Source of the DNA: Dorea_D hominis
GTDB lineage: Bacteria; Bacillota; Clostridia; Lachnospirales; Lachnospiraceae
Length of the DNA: 64,000 bases
Reading direction: 5' to 3'
NCBI RefSeq assembly: GCF_014287705.1
Contig: NZ_JACOOY010000015.1
Span: forward strand, 14,352 to 78,351
The notes beneath the pieces were generated by a model, which was not told the DNA's origin, did not search any database, and saw nothing but the letters and a program-made list of their open reading frames with translations. A program made the position numbers and the translations under genes. Positions 24,110 to 33,499 of this stretch are shown here, in pieces (position 1 is the stretch's first letter; the number at the start of each line of letters is the position of its first letter).

Positions 24110-24266
24110 GATCTTTGGATCCTGTTTTCAATTATATTTATAGTGACAAAGATTGCACTAAGCCACAGGCAGTTGGTGATGTGTTTAGTGGTAACGTGGT
24201 TGTCAGTGTATTTGTTGTATCACTGCTGTTGAGTTTATTATTACCAAAAGAAGGAGGAAGTATAGG
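24110..24266 (+). other. Degenerate stretch between MATE remnant and flavodoxin gene
   Basis: A hydrophobic open stretch near 24165-24255 (VGDVFSGNVVVSVFVVSLLLSL) looks like the end of a membrane protein, but it has no start codon or ribosome site and I cannot identify its family. It ends in the ribosome site AAGGAGG of the next gene. It is probably part of the same deletion scar. Confidence 0.3.
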
Positions 24267-24884
24267 ATGAAAGTATTAATGATCAATGGAAGTCCACATG
24301 TAAAAGGAAACACAAAAGTTGCTTTAGAAGAGATGGTGAAGATTTTTCATGAAGAGGGAATCGAGACAGAGATTCTCGATATCGGAAACAAAGACATCCG
24401 GGGATGTATTGCCTGTTATACATGTATGGAAAAAGGAAAATGTGTTTTTGATGATATTGTAAATGAATCCGCAGCAAAATTTGAAGCATGTGACGGTCTT
24501 GTAATTGCGAGTCCTGTTTATTATGCATCCGCAAATGCAACATTGATCGCTTATCTGGATCGTCTGTTCTACAGTACACATTTTGATAAGACGATGAAAG
24601 TCGGAGCCAGTGTAGTTGCCGCAAGAAGAGGCGGACTTTCAGCGACTTTTGATGAACTGAATAAATATTTTACAATCTCCGGAATGCCGGTCGCATCCAG
24701 CCAGTACTGGAACAGTATCCATGGAAGAGAACCACAGGAAGCTTGTCAGGATGCGGAAGGACTGCAGACAATGCGTACACTTGCAAGAAATATGACATTC
24801 TTAATGAAGAGTATCAAACTTGGAAAAGAAGCATATGGACTGCCGGAAAAAGAAGCAAGGCGGGGAACAAACTTTATACGATGA
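24267..24884 (+). CDS. Flavodoxin-fold NAD(P)H-dependent FMN reductase-like protein
   Basis: 205 residues. MKVLMINGSPHVKGNTKVALEEM is the phosphate-binding loop of NADPH-dependent FMN reductases. GCIACYTCMEKGKCVFDD is the C-x2-C-x(n)-C segment typical of the clostridial iron-sulfur flavoprotein and flavodoxin-family enzymes. ASPVYYASANATLIAYLDR binds the flavin ring. The substrate is not evident; such enzymes reduce quinones, FMN or nitro-aromatics. It follows the riboflavin operon and a dead MATE gene and ends at a strong terminator. Confidence 0.85.
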   Translation: MKVLMINGSPHVKGNTKVALEEMVKIFHEEGIETEILDIGNKDIRGCIACYTCMEKGKCVFDDIVNESAAKFEACDGLVIASPVYYASANATLIAYLDRLFYSTHFDKTMKVGASVVAARRGGLSATFDELNKYFTISGMPVASSQYWNSIHGREPQEACQDAEGLQTMRTLARNMTFLMKSIKLGKEAYGLPEKEARRGTNFIR

Positions 24885-24939
24885 TTTACAGTCATCAAAT
24901 GATGTCGCACGAGAAAGGGCGTATTTACTCGCTGTCATA

Positions 24940-24979
24940 AAAAAGGATTCGAGAAATGAAATCTCGAATCCTTTTTTAC
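24940..24979. terminator. Bidirectional terminator
   Basis: AAAAAAGGATTCGAGA and TCTCGAATCCTTTTTT pair perfectly around AATGAAA. It lies between the convergent flavodoxin-fold and MATE genes. Confidence 0.85.
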
Positions 24980-24986
24980 GCGATCA

Positions 24987-26345
24987 TTATTGATTAAATA
25001 GTTTATTCCTTGTGAGAAAGTATGCAGTCAAAACCATCGTTCCGGTAAGTACCCAGGAAATCGGATAAATCCAGATCAGCAAAGTGTAATTGTGCCAGAT
25101 ACGGATGGCGGTTGCGATCCAGATCAGACGCAGAACACAGGAACCAAAGACTGTAAGTGCGGCAGGTGTCATTGAGTGTCCCATCCCACGAAGTGCAGCG
25201 CCGCTGATTTCATAAGTACTTGTCAGAAGTTCCAGAGAAGTAATAATCACAAGGCGGATCATTGCATAGTGGATGACATCCGGATCTGTCGTATACAGAC
25301 CGATAAAAAAGTTACGTCCGAGAATAAAGACCATACTTAAAATCCCGCAGAAAATCATACTTGCAAGCATGGCTTCCCGAAAGACTTTCTTGCAACGGTC
25401 ATACATTTTTCCACTGTAATTCTGACTTGTGAAAGTCACTGTTGTCTGCGCAAATGCATTTACGATAAAATAAGTAATGTATTCAAAATTTAACGCAGTA
25501 GAAGAACCGGCAATCGCCTTTGAGCCAAAACTGTTGATGGAAGACTGGATACAGACATTGGCAACAGAAAAGACCATGCCCTGCAGTCCGGCAGGAACAC
25601 CGATTTTTAAAATACGGATAAGTTCCGAAGTGTTGATTTCGAGCTTTTTAAAAGAAACCCGGATCGGTTCTTCTTCATGCAGTAAAAACAAGATGACAAG
25701 CAGTGCACTTACACCATTTGCAACAACTGTAGCAATACCGGCACCGGCAACATCCATGTGGAAACCGGCAACAAGCAGGAAATTTAAAATTACATTTACC
25801 ACACCGGAAACAATTAATGCCAGAAGTGGTCGTTTTGTATCTCCGATACTCCGAAGAATCGATGCGCCGAAATCATAGAGCATCATGAATGGCATACCGA
25901 GAAAATAGATCCGCAGATAAACGGTTGCCAGATGAAGGACATCCTTCGGTGCGCCCATGAGCAGCAAGATTGGATGTGAAATGATCTGACCAAGCAAAAG
26001 TAATAGTATTCCGCTTATAAGTGCCAGCGTAACGGCAGTATGTACAACGCTTGGAATCTTTTGCTGATTGCCTTCGCCGATATAGCCGGCGATGATTACA
26101 TTTGATCCAAGTGAAATGCCGGAAAATAATGTAACCAGCAGGTTAATAACAGCCCCATTGCTGCCAACGGCAGCGAGCGCTTCACTTCCGGCAAAACGAC
26201 CGACAACGGCGACACCGACAGAATTAAATAACTGCTGCATGATACTGCAGGCGGCGAGCGGAAGTGCAACGATCAGCATATTTTTGAAAATTTTGCCATG
26301 GAGCATATCCATCTGGCGCGATTCTTTTTTCGTAGTTTCATTCAT
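24987..26345 (-). CDS. MATE family efflux transporter
   Basis: 452 residues with twelve membrane segments. The MATE family signatures are clear: LPLAACSIMQQLFNSVGVAVVGRFAGSEALAAVG near the start and GAALRGMGHSMTPAALTVFGSCVLRLIW near the C-terminus. It exports organic cations or flavin- or drug-like molecules in exchange for sodium or protons. The start at 26345 (MNETTKKES) has AGGAG nine or ten bases upstream; an in-frame extension up to 26510 has no ribosome site and an atypical sequence, so it is rejected. Confidence 0.88.
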   Translation of the reverse strand: MNETTKKESRQMDMLHGKIFKNMLIVALPLAACSIMQQLFNSVGVAVVGRFAGSEALAAVGSNGAVINLLVTLFSGISLGSNVIIAGYIGEGNQQKIPSVVHTAVTLALISGILLLLLGQIISHPILLLMGAPKDVLHLATVYLRIYFLGMPFMMLYDFGASILRSIGDTKRPLLALIVSGVVNVILNFLLVAGFHMDVAGAGIATVVANGVSALLVILFLLHEEEPIRVSFKKLEINTSELIRILKIGVPAGLQGMVFSVANVCIQSSINSFGSKAIAGSSTALNFEYITYFIVNAFAQTTVTFTSQNYSGKMYDRCKKVFREAMLASMIFCGILSMVFILGRNFFIGLYTTDPDVIHYAMIRLVIITSLELLTSTYEISGAALRGMGHSMTPAALTVFGSCVLRLIWIATAIRIWHNYTLLIWIYPISWVLTGTMVLTAYFLTRNKLFNQ

Positions 26346-26459
26346 ATTATTAAATCTCCTGTTAAAATCGATTAATCTGTATTTATAATTAAAGTAAAGT
26401 ACTATAATTCTATCTGGCAAATACATTATAGATTTCAGAAAAAAGAAATACAACCCTGA

Positions 26460-26488
26460 TTGCAAAATTATGCGGATATGCTTATAAT
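26460..26488 (+). promoter_or_regulatory. Sigma-A promoter of the Cys-rich small protein
   Basis: TTGCAA (26460-26465) and TATAAT (26483-26488) have a 17-base spacer. The gene starts at 26541 after AAAGGAAG. Confidence 0.65.
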
Positions 26489-26540
26489 CTGAAATAGAGA
26501 ATTCCGGCAAGGGTAATAAAAGAAAGGAAGTAGTGTAGAA

Positions 26541-26897
26541 ATGACAGAGAACGTAAAAACTTATGTAACAGAAAAAACAAAAGAACTGATCGCGGCAACA
26601 TCCTGCTCAGCAGAAGCAAAAGAAGCAGCAAATGCATGGCTTGAAGCAGTTGGGACAGAGAAAGAAGCAGAAGTAACAAAAAATTATATTGCAGAACTGG
26701 AAGAAGATATCATGCCGATCGATGGACTGATTGCATTTGCAGGATCTGATATGGGAGCAAAAGTATTCGGAGATGCTGCAAAAGGTGTACTTGCTCATGC
26801 AGAAGAGATCAAAGCAGCAGGTGCGAAGTATTGTGACTGTCCGGCATGTGCGGCATGCGAAGCAATTCTGGCAAAGAAAGACGAGATATTAGCATAA
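26541..26897 (+). CDS. Small helical protein with CxCxxCxxC motif
   Basis: 118 residues. The first 95 are Ala/Glu/Lys-rich helices (EAKEAANAWLEAVGTEKEAEVTK, EELEEDIMP, GLIAFAGSDMGAKVFGDAAKGV). The end carries CDCPACAACEAIL, a C-x-C-x2-C-x2-C cluster that could bind zinc or an iron-sulfur centre. I recall similar clostridial proteins being labelled molecular chaperone Hsp90, but nothing here resembles Hsp90. It has its own promoter; its function is unknown. Confidence 0.65.
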   Translation: MTENVKTYVTEKTKELIAATSCSAEAKEAANAWLEAVGTEKEAEVTKNYIAELEEDIMPIDGLIAFAGSDMGAKVFGDAAKGVLAHAEEIKAAGAKYCDCPACAACEAILAKKDEILA

Positions 26898-26966
26898 TTG
26901 CGATGATGTCAGAAATCTTGATATCATAAATAAAAAACTGATATAAGAAACAGAAAGGTTTACAAG

Positions 26967-27635
26967 ATGATAAAAGCAGTTATATTTGACATGGATGGAG
27001 TACTGATTGACACAGAGCCACTGCATTACCGATGCTGGAAAGAGATCTTAAAAGAACACTATGATGTGGAGTTTGATTATGATATTTATTTACCATGTAT
27101 CGGATCAACCAGACAGTTTTTCAGAGATCTGGTAAAGGAGCATTATGGAGTGGATTTTCCGGATCTGGATGAAATGAATCGGATTATGAAGGTGAAGAAA
27201 TCACAGATTGTTAAGGCAGAAGGATTTCCGGAGATGCCAGGAGTAGAAAATGCTTTAAAACAATTAAAAGAAATGGGATACAAGCTTGCAGTTGCTTCTT
27301 CCTCACCAGAGAGTGAGATTATGGATGCAATGACAAGACTTGGTCTGATGCCGTATTTTGATAGCATTACAAGCGGAGACCATGTAGAACATCCAAAGCC
27401 GGAACCGGATACGTTCCTGCTTGCGGCAGAACGGCTGAATGTTCCGACAGATAACTGCCTTGTCATTGAGGATTCTACGAATGGCGGCAGAGCAGCACGG
27501 GCAGCGAAGATGGATTGCGTATGGCTGCATAATCCACACTCCGGACATCAGGACATCCCGAATGCAATTCTGGAGATCCCGGCGTGGACGGAAGATGGCA
27601 TAGAGAAGCTGGTTAAGCTGATACAGGAAATGTAG
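26967..27635 (+). CDS. HAD-superfamily phosphatase, beta-phosphoglucomutase-like
   Basis: 222 residues. Motif I is FDMDGVLIDTE with the nucleophile Asp, motif II is in KLAVASSSP, the Lys of motif III is in HPKPEPDTFLLAAERL, and motif IV is VIEDSTNGGRAA. An alpha-helical cap is inserted after motif I. This is subfamily IA of the HAD group, close to beta-phosphoglucomutase and sugar-phosphate phosphatases. The exact substrate cannot be assigned. It stands 70 bases after the Cys-rich gene, with AGAAAGG before the ATG. Confidence 0.85.
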   Translation: MIKAVIFDMDGVLIDTEPLHYRCWKEILKEHYDVEFDYDIYLPCIGSTRQFFRDLVKEHYGVDFPDLDEMNRIMKVKKSQIVKAEGFPEMPGVENALKQLKEMGYKLAVASSSPESEIMDAMTRLGLMPYFDSITSGDHVEHPKPEPDTFLLAAERLNVPTDNCLVIEDSTNGGRAARAAKMDCVWLHNPHSGHQDIPNAILEIPAWTEDGIEKLVKLIQEM

Positions 27636-27699
27636 GAAAAATAGTTATTGCGTTGATTAACAGACAATAAAGGCGGTTTAGAGGAACGCGGGTGAGAAA

Positions 27700-29274
27700 A
27701 TGATAAGACTCAGAGATATTCTTGCCATGGATATATTTCGGAATTTTAAGATTATAGCCGGGAAAAACGGCAGTGATCGGGAAGTGAAAACGGTCAGTGT
27801 TATGGATGCGCCGGATATTTATAAGTGGATGAAAGGCGGTGAGTTTTTGATTACATCTGGTTATGTAGTCAAAGATCAGCCGGAATATTTAGCTTTTCTA
27901 ATTGAAAATCTGGACAAACATGGAGCATGTGCTCTGGGAATAAAGTTAGACCGGTTTATTTATGAATATCCGCAAGATGCAATAGAAAAGGCAAATAAAT
28001 TGAACTTTCCCATTATTGCTATTCCATTCGAATTTGCATTTGCAGATGTGATCAATCCAGTGCTGCAGGAGGTGATTAATCATCAATCCAGAATCCTGCA
28101 GTATTCGGAACGAGTGCATCAGGCTTGTACAAAGATGGTATTGGAAGATGAAGATATTTCTACTATTTTATCTTTTCTGGAAGAACATATTCATCAGGAA
28201 GCCGCATTTGTAGATACCTGTTTTGATAAAACTTATTATACGAAAGACACCGCCCAGGGGGGAATAGAAGAAACAGGGCGGTATCGGATTCATATCAATG
28301 AAGAAGAATACGGATACCTTGTATTTGGAAGTAAATGGAACGACTATGATGAATCCTTTCGGGATTATTATCAGATTGCGATTGAGCAGGCGGGCACTAT
28401 TTTAATATTAAAATTACAGAAAAAACTTACAGCGCGCCAAATTGAAGCTGATTACAGAGAGCAGTTTGTGCAGGATATGTTAACCAGAAATATTAGCTCT
28501 AAAGAAGAAATCATAAATCGTGCGATGATCTATAACTGGGATTTTTATCTTGGTGGAGTCGTATTTATTGTAGATATTGATCATTTTAAAAAACAGTATT
28601 TAAAACATCTGGATGAAAATGTAAACAGACGTATGATGGAAATGATGACACGGGTTTTGTTAATCAGCAAACAGCGTGTCGGACAGGAATATGCACACTA
28701 TGTGTATAGTAAATTAAGTGATCAGATTGTATTTATTATTACAGAAAAATACAAGGATGAAGAGACGTTTAGAGGAAACTTAAAGAAACTGGCAAAGGAA
28801 ATTAAAGATGAGATTGCTCGTGTAATTCCATTTACGGCGACTATCGGAATTGGAAATTACAGAAAAGATATAAGCCAGATTCATGACAGCTGGGAAGAAG
28901 CCAGAAAAGCGATAGAAATTATCCGTAGTATGGAACGTGAAGATACGGTTGTATTTTATGATGAACTTGGGATTTTTAAGTTGCTGTCACTGGTAAGTCA
29001 TAGTGCAGAAGCGAAAGAGTTTGAAAAACAATATATCGAAAAAATTTGTACATATGATCGAAAGCATCATACAGATATGATGGATACTTTTATTGCTCTG
29101 GTAACGAATGGATGGAATTTAAAAGTAACTTCAGAAAAGTTATTTATTCATTACAATTCTATGAAATACCGATATCGTAAACTGGGAATGATATTAGAAC
29201 TGGATCTGCAGGATCAGGAAGAACGTTTAAATCTGGAACTCGCATTGAAGTTATATCAGATGCATGAAAAATAA
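27700..29274 (+). CDS. PucR-family transcriptional regulator
   Basis: 524 residues. Residues 1-125 are the PucR N-terminal domain (LRDILAMDIFRNFKIIAGKNG, then VSVMDAPDIYKWMKGGEFLITSGY). The middle has a GGDEF-like fold region, and residues 455-515 form the PucR C-terminal helix-turn-helix (NGWNLKVTSEKLFIHYNSMKYRYRKLGMILELDL). PucR regulators control purine, ureide or amide catabolism genes. It stands directly before an amidohydrolase, an M20 peptidase and a permease, which it probably regulates. A terminator separates it from them. Confidence 0.85.
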   Translation: MIRLRDILAMDIFRNFKIIAGKNGSDREVKTVSVMDAPDIYKWMKGGEFLITSGYVVKDQPEYLAFLIENLDKHGACALGIKLDRFIYEYPQDAIEKANKLNFPIIAIPFEFAFADVINPVLQEVINHQSRILQYSERVHQACTKMVLEDEDISTILSFLEEHIHQEAAFVDTCFDKTYYTKDTAQGGIEETGRYRIHINEEEYGYLVFGSKWNDYDESFRDYYQIAIEQAGTILILKLQKKLTARQIEADYREQFVQDMLTRNISSKEEIINRAMIYNWDFYLGGVVFIVDIDHFKKQYLKHLDENVNRRMMEMMTRVLLISKQRVGQEYAHYVYSKLSDQIVFIITEKYKDEETFRGNLKKLAKEIKDEIARVIPFTATIGIGNYRKDISQIHDSWEEARKAIEIIRSMEREDTVVFYDELGIFKLLSLVSHSAEAKEFEKQYIEKICTYDRKHHTDMMDTFIALVTNGWNLKVTSEKLFIHYNSMKYRYRKLGMILELDLQDQEERLNLELALKLYQMHEK

Positions 29275-29330
29275 AAATATACAGCTAATAAATTTTGTAA
29301 ATAGGAATTTTTTAGCTGTATATTTTTTTG
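29272..29330 (+). terminator. Terminator after pucR-type gene
   Basis: AATATACAGCTAA and TTAGCTGTATATT pair around a loop of about 25 bases, followed by TTTTTTG. Confidence 0.65.
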
Positions 29331-29468
29331 TATATTTTTCGCTGTTGTCCACTTGGTACAATAATTTACTGAGAAAATAGTATCAAAAAGATGAAGAAAG
29401 TCAAAATAAAGTCTGGTATACTACGTCACATAAATAACAATACAGTATTCAAAGAAGGAGGTAGACAA

Positions 29469-30821
29469 ATGTACGAAAATAAAGTAGGATTTTTGGACGG
29501 AGCACTGGCAACTGTAAAAAAGAATCAGATGCAGGATACAATCGGGCAGATACAAAAGAGCGGACGGTTAATTTTAAAGGGCGGACATGTTGTTGATCCA
29601 AAGAATAAAGTAGACAAACAGACCGATATCCTGATTGCAGATGGGATTGTCTGTCAGGTCGCAGATGATATCGCAGCAGAGACCGGTGATCGCGTAATTG
29701 ATTGCGAAGGACTTACTGTTATGCCGGGATTGGTTGACATGCATTTACATCTTGGCGATTTATTTGAAGTAAGTACAAATCCAATTTTCTGTGCAGCAGA
29801 AGATGGCGTGACATTAGGATTATCACCGGGAGCCGGAAATACATTTATGGCACCATCTCTTCTCGGTGCGGAAGTAGATCATGGAGTTCCGATTAACCTT
29901 GGCGTTTATCTTGGAGCTGCAAATGTACTTGGAACACAGATGTCAGTAGATGAGTTGATTCGTATGTTTAAAGGCGAGATAGATGCAGATACATTATCTA
30001 CAAAGATGACAAGAAATGGAATTACCAATACAACGGCTGCTTTAACGGTTGGAATTAAAGATCATATGGGACATTTTATTATGTCTGATGAAAATATTGA
30101 TAAGATTTATGAAATTACTTCAAAAGCAAATCTGATTTATATGTCCCATACACAGGACCCAGAACATGCGGAAAGACTGGTCTCACTTGCAAAAGGACGT
30201 CCATTACATCTGGCACATGCTACAGCGGCAGGATGTGGAACACACATGGGAGCAGCAGAAGGTATGAAACGCGTTCTTGATCTGGTAAATGGAGACAATA
30301 TTTCCGCAGAGTTTGTTACAACCATGCTTCGTGCAGGACGAGGAAGTCGTGAAGGGCTTCAACTTCCAAAAGAATCGCAGAAATTAGCATATGATGCATT
30401 GGAATCAGGAAAAGTAAAGATTCTGATTTCGGATGGACAGAATCAGGGAACGATGAAAGGATTCGGGGATACACGAGATAATATTCCGGCTATTATAGAA
30501 CTTTCACAAAGTGGAGTTTTAAGCCTGAGTGATGCAGTTGCGACAATGACCTGTAATCCGGCAGCGTTAATCGGAAATAGAACAGCAAATAATTGGTGGA
30601 CAGATAAGATTGGTCATCTTGGTGTTGGCGCACTTGCAAATGTTACAGTTGTAGATATGGACGATAAACTTGCAACGTACACAATCGTAAATGGAGAAAT
30701 TGTATCCTTTGAAAACCGTGCGGTGAGAAGAAACTGTGGAGCAGGTGGATGGATTAGCAAATTTGGTATGGTAAGAAAGACCGGAGTAGGTGAGCTTGTA
30801 ATGTTTTCGTACCAGAAATAA
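29469..30821 (+). CDS. Amidohydrolase of the dihydroorotase/hydantoinase type
   Basis: 450 residues. A small beta domain (LILKGGHVVDPKNKVDKQTDILIADG) precedes the metal barrel. Metal ligands are visible as H-x-H in MPGLVDMHLHLGD, His in SHTQDPEH and HLAHATAAGCGTH, and Asp in ILISDGQNQG. GAAGGAGG sets the start at 29469. The neighbouring PucR regulator, M20 peptidase and permease point to hydrolysis of a cyclic amide, hydantoin, imide or N-acyl compound. No lysine-bridging residue could be confirmed, and the substrate is not identified. Confidence 0.75.
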   Translation: MYENKVGFLDGALATVKKNQMQDTIGQIQKSGRLILKGGHVVDPKNKVDKQTDILIADGIVCQVADDIAAETGDRVIDCEGLTVMPGLVDMHLHLGDLFEVSTNPIFCAAEDGVTLGLSPGAGNTFMAPSLLGAEVDHGVPINLGVYLGAANVLGTQMSVDELIRMFKGEIDADTLSTKMTRNGITNTTAALTVGIKDHMGHFIMSDENIDKIYEITSKANLIYMSHTQDPEHAERLVSLAKGRPLHLAHATAAGCGTHMGAAEGMKRVLDLVNGDNISAEFVTTMLRAGRGSREGLQLPKESQKLAYDALESGKVKILISDGQNQGTMKGFGDTRDNIPAIIELSQSGVLSLSDAVATMTCNPAALIGNRTANNWWTDKIGHLGVGALANVTVVDMDDKLATYTIVNGEIVSFENRAVRRNCGAGGWISKFGMVRKTGVGELVMFSYQK

Positions 30822-30835
30822 AGGGGAGAAGACAG

Positions 30836-32011
30836 TTGAAAAAAGAAAATGATAACAAGTATGCACAGATAACAACTGAACAATGCAAACAAATTCTTCA
30901 GAAATTGGTGCAGATCAATACTTGCCAGCCGGAAGGAAATGAAGGGAAACTTGCGGATGTCATATTAGAAATGTTACCAGAAAACATCGTATATAAAAAA
31001 ATTAATCATTCAAAAACCCGAGCGTCTCTGATCATAAAAGTAAATGGAGAAACGGAGGAAGGCGGTATCGCATTTGTCGGTCATATGGATACGGTTGCAT
31101 GTGGAGATTACAGTCAATGGAGTTATCCGCCACATGATGCTATTGTAAAAGGTGATATCCTCTATGGACGTGGTTCTGCTGATATGAAGGGTGGAGACGC
31201 GGCCATGATATTGGCATTAAAATGGATGCTGGAAACAAAAAAAAGACCAAAGAAATCTATTTATTTCTGCTTTACTGCAGATGAAGAAAGTAAGGGAAGC
31301 GGAATTCGCGGAATTTTAGAAGATGGTATGGTGAATAAAGTTGATGAAATAATTATATGCGAACCTTCAGATGAGAAAATAGGTACTTGTGAAAAAGGTG
31401 CATTTTGGTTGAAAATTACGGTGCAAGGGAAGCAGTCGCATGCATCCAGACCAGACCTTGGGATTAATGCTGTTGAGTATGTAGAAAAATTAGTCGCAGA
31501 GTTAAAAGAACAAGTGGAAACCGGGGAGGTGCATCCTATTCTGGGAACGACAACAGCATCCGTTACAAAACTGTGTGGTGGAATTATGACGAATATTATT
31601 CCACCTACTGCAGAAGCAGAATTGGATATACGCACAGTTCCGGGAATCAGTCATGAACATATTTTAAAATGTACAGAAGAGATTGCAGACCGATTCAGAA
31701 AAGAAATACCGGGAATTCAAATTACCATTGAAGTGATGAATGACAGACCGGCATTGGAGACATCAAAAGACAGCCCGCTGGTGAAACAGATCATGAAAAC
31801 AGCACAGATGGTGGGAATTTCAACAGAAGATAAAGGACATTATTTCTATACAGATGCATCACAGATCATTCCTGAAATATCTGTACCATTTGTAATCGCA
31901 GGACCAGGAGATGATGCACTTGCACATTGTATTAATGAACATATTTCTCTGGAAAGCGTAAGAAGATATGCAAAATTGTATCAGAAATATCTGGAAAAAT
32001 ATTATTTATGA
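30836..32011 (+). CDS. M20-family metallopeptidase (ArgE/DapE/carbamoylase type)
   Basis: 391 residues. The di-metal site is readable: FVGHMDTVACGD (His, Asp), YGRGSADMKGGDAAM (Asp), the catalytic Glu pair in FTADEESKGSG, and a late His in LAHCINEH. The central dimerisation domain is in residues 180-290. The start is a TTG at 30836 with GGGGAG seven bases upstream. It would hydrolyse an N-acyl, N-carbamoyl or peptide bond left by the preceding amidohydrolase, from which it is separated by only 14 bases. Confidence 0.85.
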   Translation: MKKENDNKYAQITTEQCKQILQKLVQINTCQPEGNEGKLADVILEMLPENIVYKKINHSKTRASLIIKVNGETEEGGIAFVGHMDTVACGDYSQWSYPPHDAIVKGDILYGRGSADMKGGDAAMILALKWMLETKKRPKKSIYFCFTADEESKGSGIRGILEDGMVNKVDEIIICEPSDEKIGTCEKGAFWLKITVQGKQSHASRPDLGINAVEYVEKLVAELKEQVETGEVHPILGTTTASVTKLCGGIMTNIIPPTAEAELDIRTVPGISHEHILKCTEEIADRFRKEIPGIQITIEVMNDRPALETSKDSPLVKQIMKTAQMVGISTEDKGHYFYTDASQIIPEISVPFVIAGPGDDALAHCINEHISLESVRRYAKLYQKYLEKYYL

Positions 32012-32021
32012 GGAGGTAAAA

Positions 32022-33212
32022 ATGGGTGAGACAGTAAAGACGAAAGAAAAAATGACTGGCGCATTACCGGGATTTATCATAAGTATAGTCATTGGATTTG
32101 TATTTTATTTTGGCTTAAAAGCATTAAGCGGTAATAATGCAGTATTTGATTATAATAATATGATTTCTGGAATTTTGGATTCTGTGCCAAAACAGATTGC
32201 CTGGTTCTTTATGAATTTTACAGAAGCACAGTTTTATGCAAGCGTATTTGCCGGAATAGGAATTATACTTGGAGGAATTGTAGCATGGATATTGGCGATC
32301 AAAAATTCAAAATATGCAGGATTTGATGTCTGCTATGGAAGTAGTACCTTATTCCCGTGGGTGTTGGCATCACAGCTCATCTCCCTGGGATTGGCAATTT
32401 TTGTATTTCGTTATATTAATGGATTTGCAGATTCATCCGTAACATGGATCGCAACATTTATTACTGTAGTAGGTGCTCCACCGGCAGTTATGTTGCTTTA
32501 CGGTCCAAGCGTTCCGGCATTATTGACATCTTCCATTATCGGTGGTTTGATCTGTGCCCCTACTGCAATATGGATTGGAAACGCAATTGTGACTCCGTGG
32601 AAACTTCCGGGAGTCGTAGCAAATGTGTCAACGATGGCAATTACGGGAATTATTGTATGTATGGTTTGTAAGATCCTTCCGTGGGTAAAACCTGTGCCGG
32701 TGAAACCACATCGGACGGAGGCAGCACCGGCAGATGATGTATATAGTACAAGCTGGTTTGTACGCAGGGTTTTTGCAGATTTTACAGAAGCACAGTTTTA
32801 TGGAAATGAAGTGGCATCTGCATTTTTGCTGGCAGGCGCAGTGATTGGCACAATCGTATGTGGAAATCATGGAGCATATGGCTCAGGAGCTGTACCGGCT
32901 ATAATTTTATCACAGTTTGTCGGAGCGGCAACGGGAGTGTTCCTGTATGCAGGAAAATTTGATAATGGTGGCTGGTATGCAACGTATGTTCCGGTTGTCA
33001 GTGTCGGACCGGCATGTGTTCTAATGTATGGTGCGAATATTCCGGTGGCGGTATTTGCAGGTGTTCTCGGTGGAATTATAGGAGGACCGATTGCACAGTT
33101 TTTCTCAGAAAAACTGCCGGAAGGTGTACATGGAACAGTAGCGAATGTAACATCTATGACAATTTCAACAATTACGGTATCTGTTGTAATCAGTGCTCTT
33201 CCATGGTTTTAA
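32022..33212 (+). CDS. Internally duplicated membrane protein, putative permease of the amide operon
   Basis: 396 residues and about ten or eleven membrane segments. It is built from two similar halves: NFTEAQFYASVFAGIGIILGG at about residue 63 and DFTEAQFYGNEVASAFLLAG at about 248. Each is followed by an APPAVMLLYGPSVPALL / VGPACVLMYGANIPVAVF segment and a GVVANVSTMAITGI / GTVANVTSMTISTI segment. I do not recognise a named family. GAGGAGG sets the start at 32022, ten bases after the peptidase. Uptake of the operon's substrate is the natural role, by context only. Confidence 0.7.
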   Translation: MGETVKTKEKMTGALPGFIISIVIGFVFYFGLKALSGNNAVFDYNNMISGILDSVPKQIAWFFMNFTEAQFYASVFAGIGIILGGIVAWILAIKNSKYAGFDVCYGSSTLFPWVLASQLISLGLAIFVFRYINGFADSSVTWIATFITVVGAPPAVMLLYGPSVPALLTSSIIGGLICAPTAIWIGNAIVTPWKLPGVVANVSTMAITGIIVCMVCKILPWVKPVPVKPHRTEAAPADDVYSTSWFVRRVFADFTEAQFYGNEVASAFLLAGAVIGTIVCGNHGAYGSGAVPAIILSQFVGAATGVFLYAGKFDNGGWYATYVPVVSVGPACVLMYGANIPVAVFAGVLGGIIGGPIAQFFSEKLPEGVHGTVANVTSMTISTITVSVVISALPWF

Positions 33213-33258
33213 TTAATGGATATTATTATTTAGAAAAAGATACTATAAAAAGAAAATA

Positions 33259-33320
33259 AAAAGAACCATTGCGTGATAGATAGATTTCGATGTAATATCT
33301 ATAACACAATGGTTCTTTTC
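33259..33320 (+). terminator. Terminator of the amide operon
   Basis: AAAGAACCATTG and CAATGGTTCTTT form a 12-bp stem enclosing a partly paired loop, followed by TCTCTATTATTTTT. Confidence 0.7.
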
Positions 33321-33499
33321 TCTATTATTTTTCACTTGGTGAATAATTATTATAGCATGAAAAAAAGCAAATGAATGAAACAGACATTTTCAGCAGGTTA
33401 TTCGACATAATTGGCAGATAAAAACAGAGAAAATAAGTCAGAAAATAATAATATTGTAAAGAAATAAAGGAATCAAGAAACAGGAAGGATTTTGAAATC

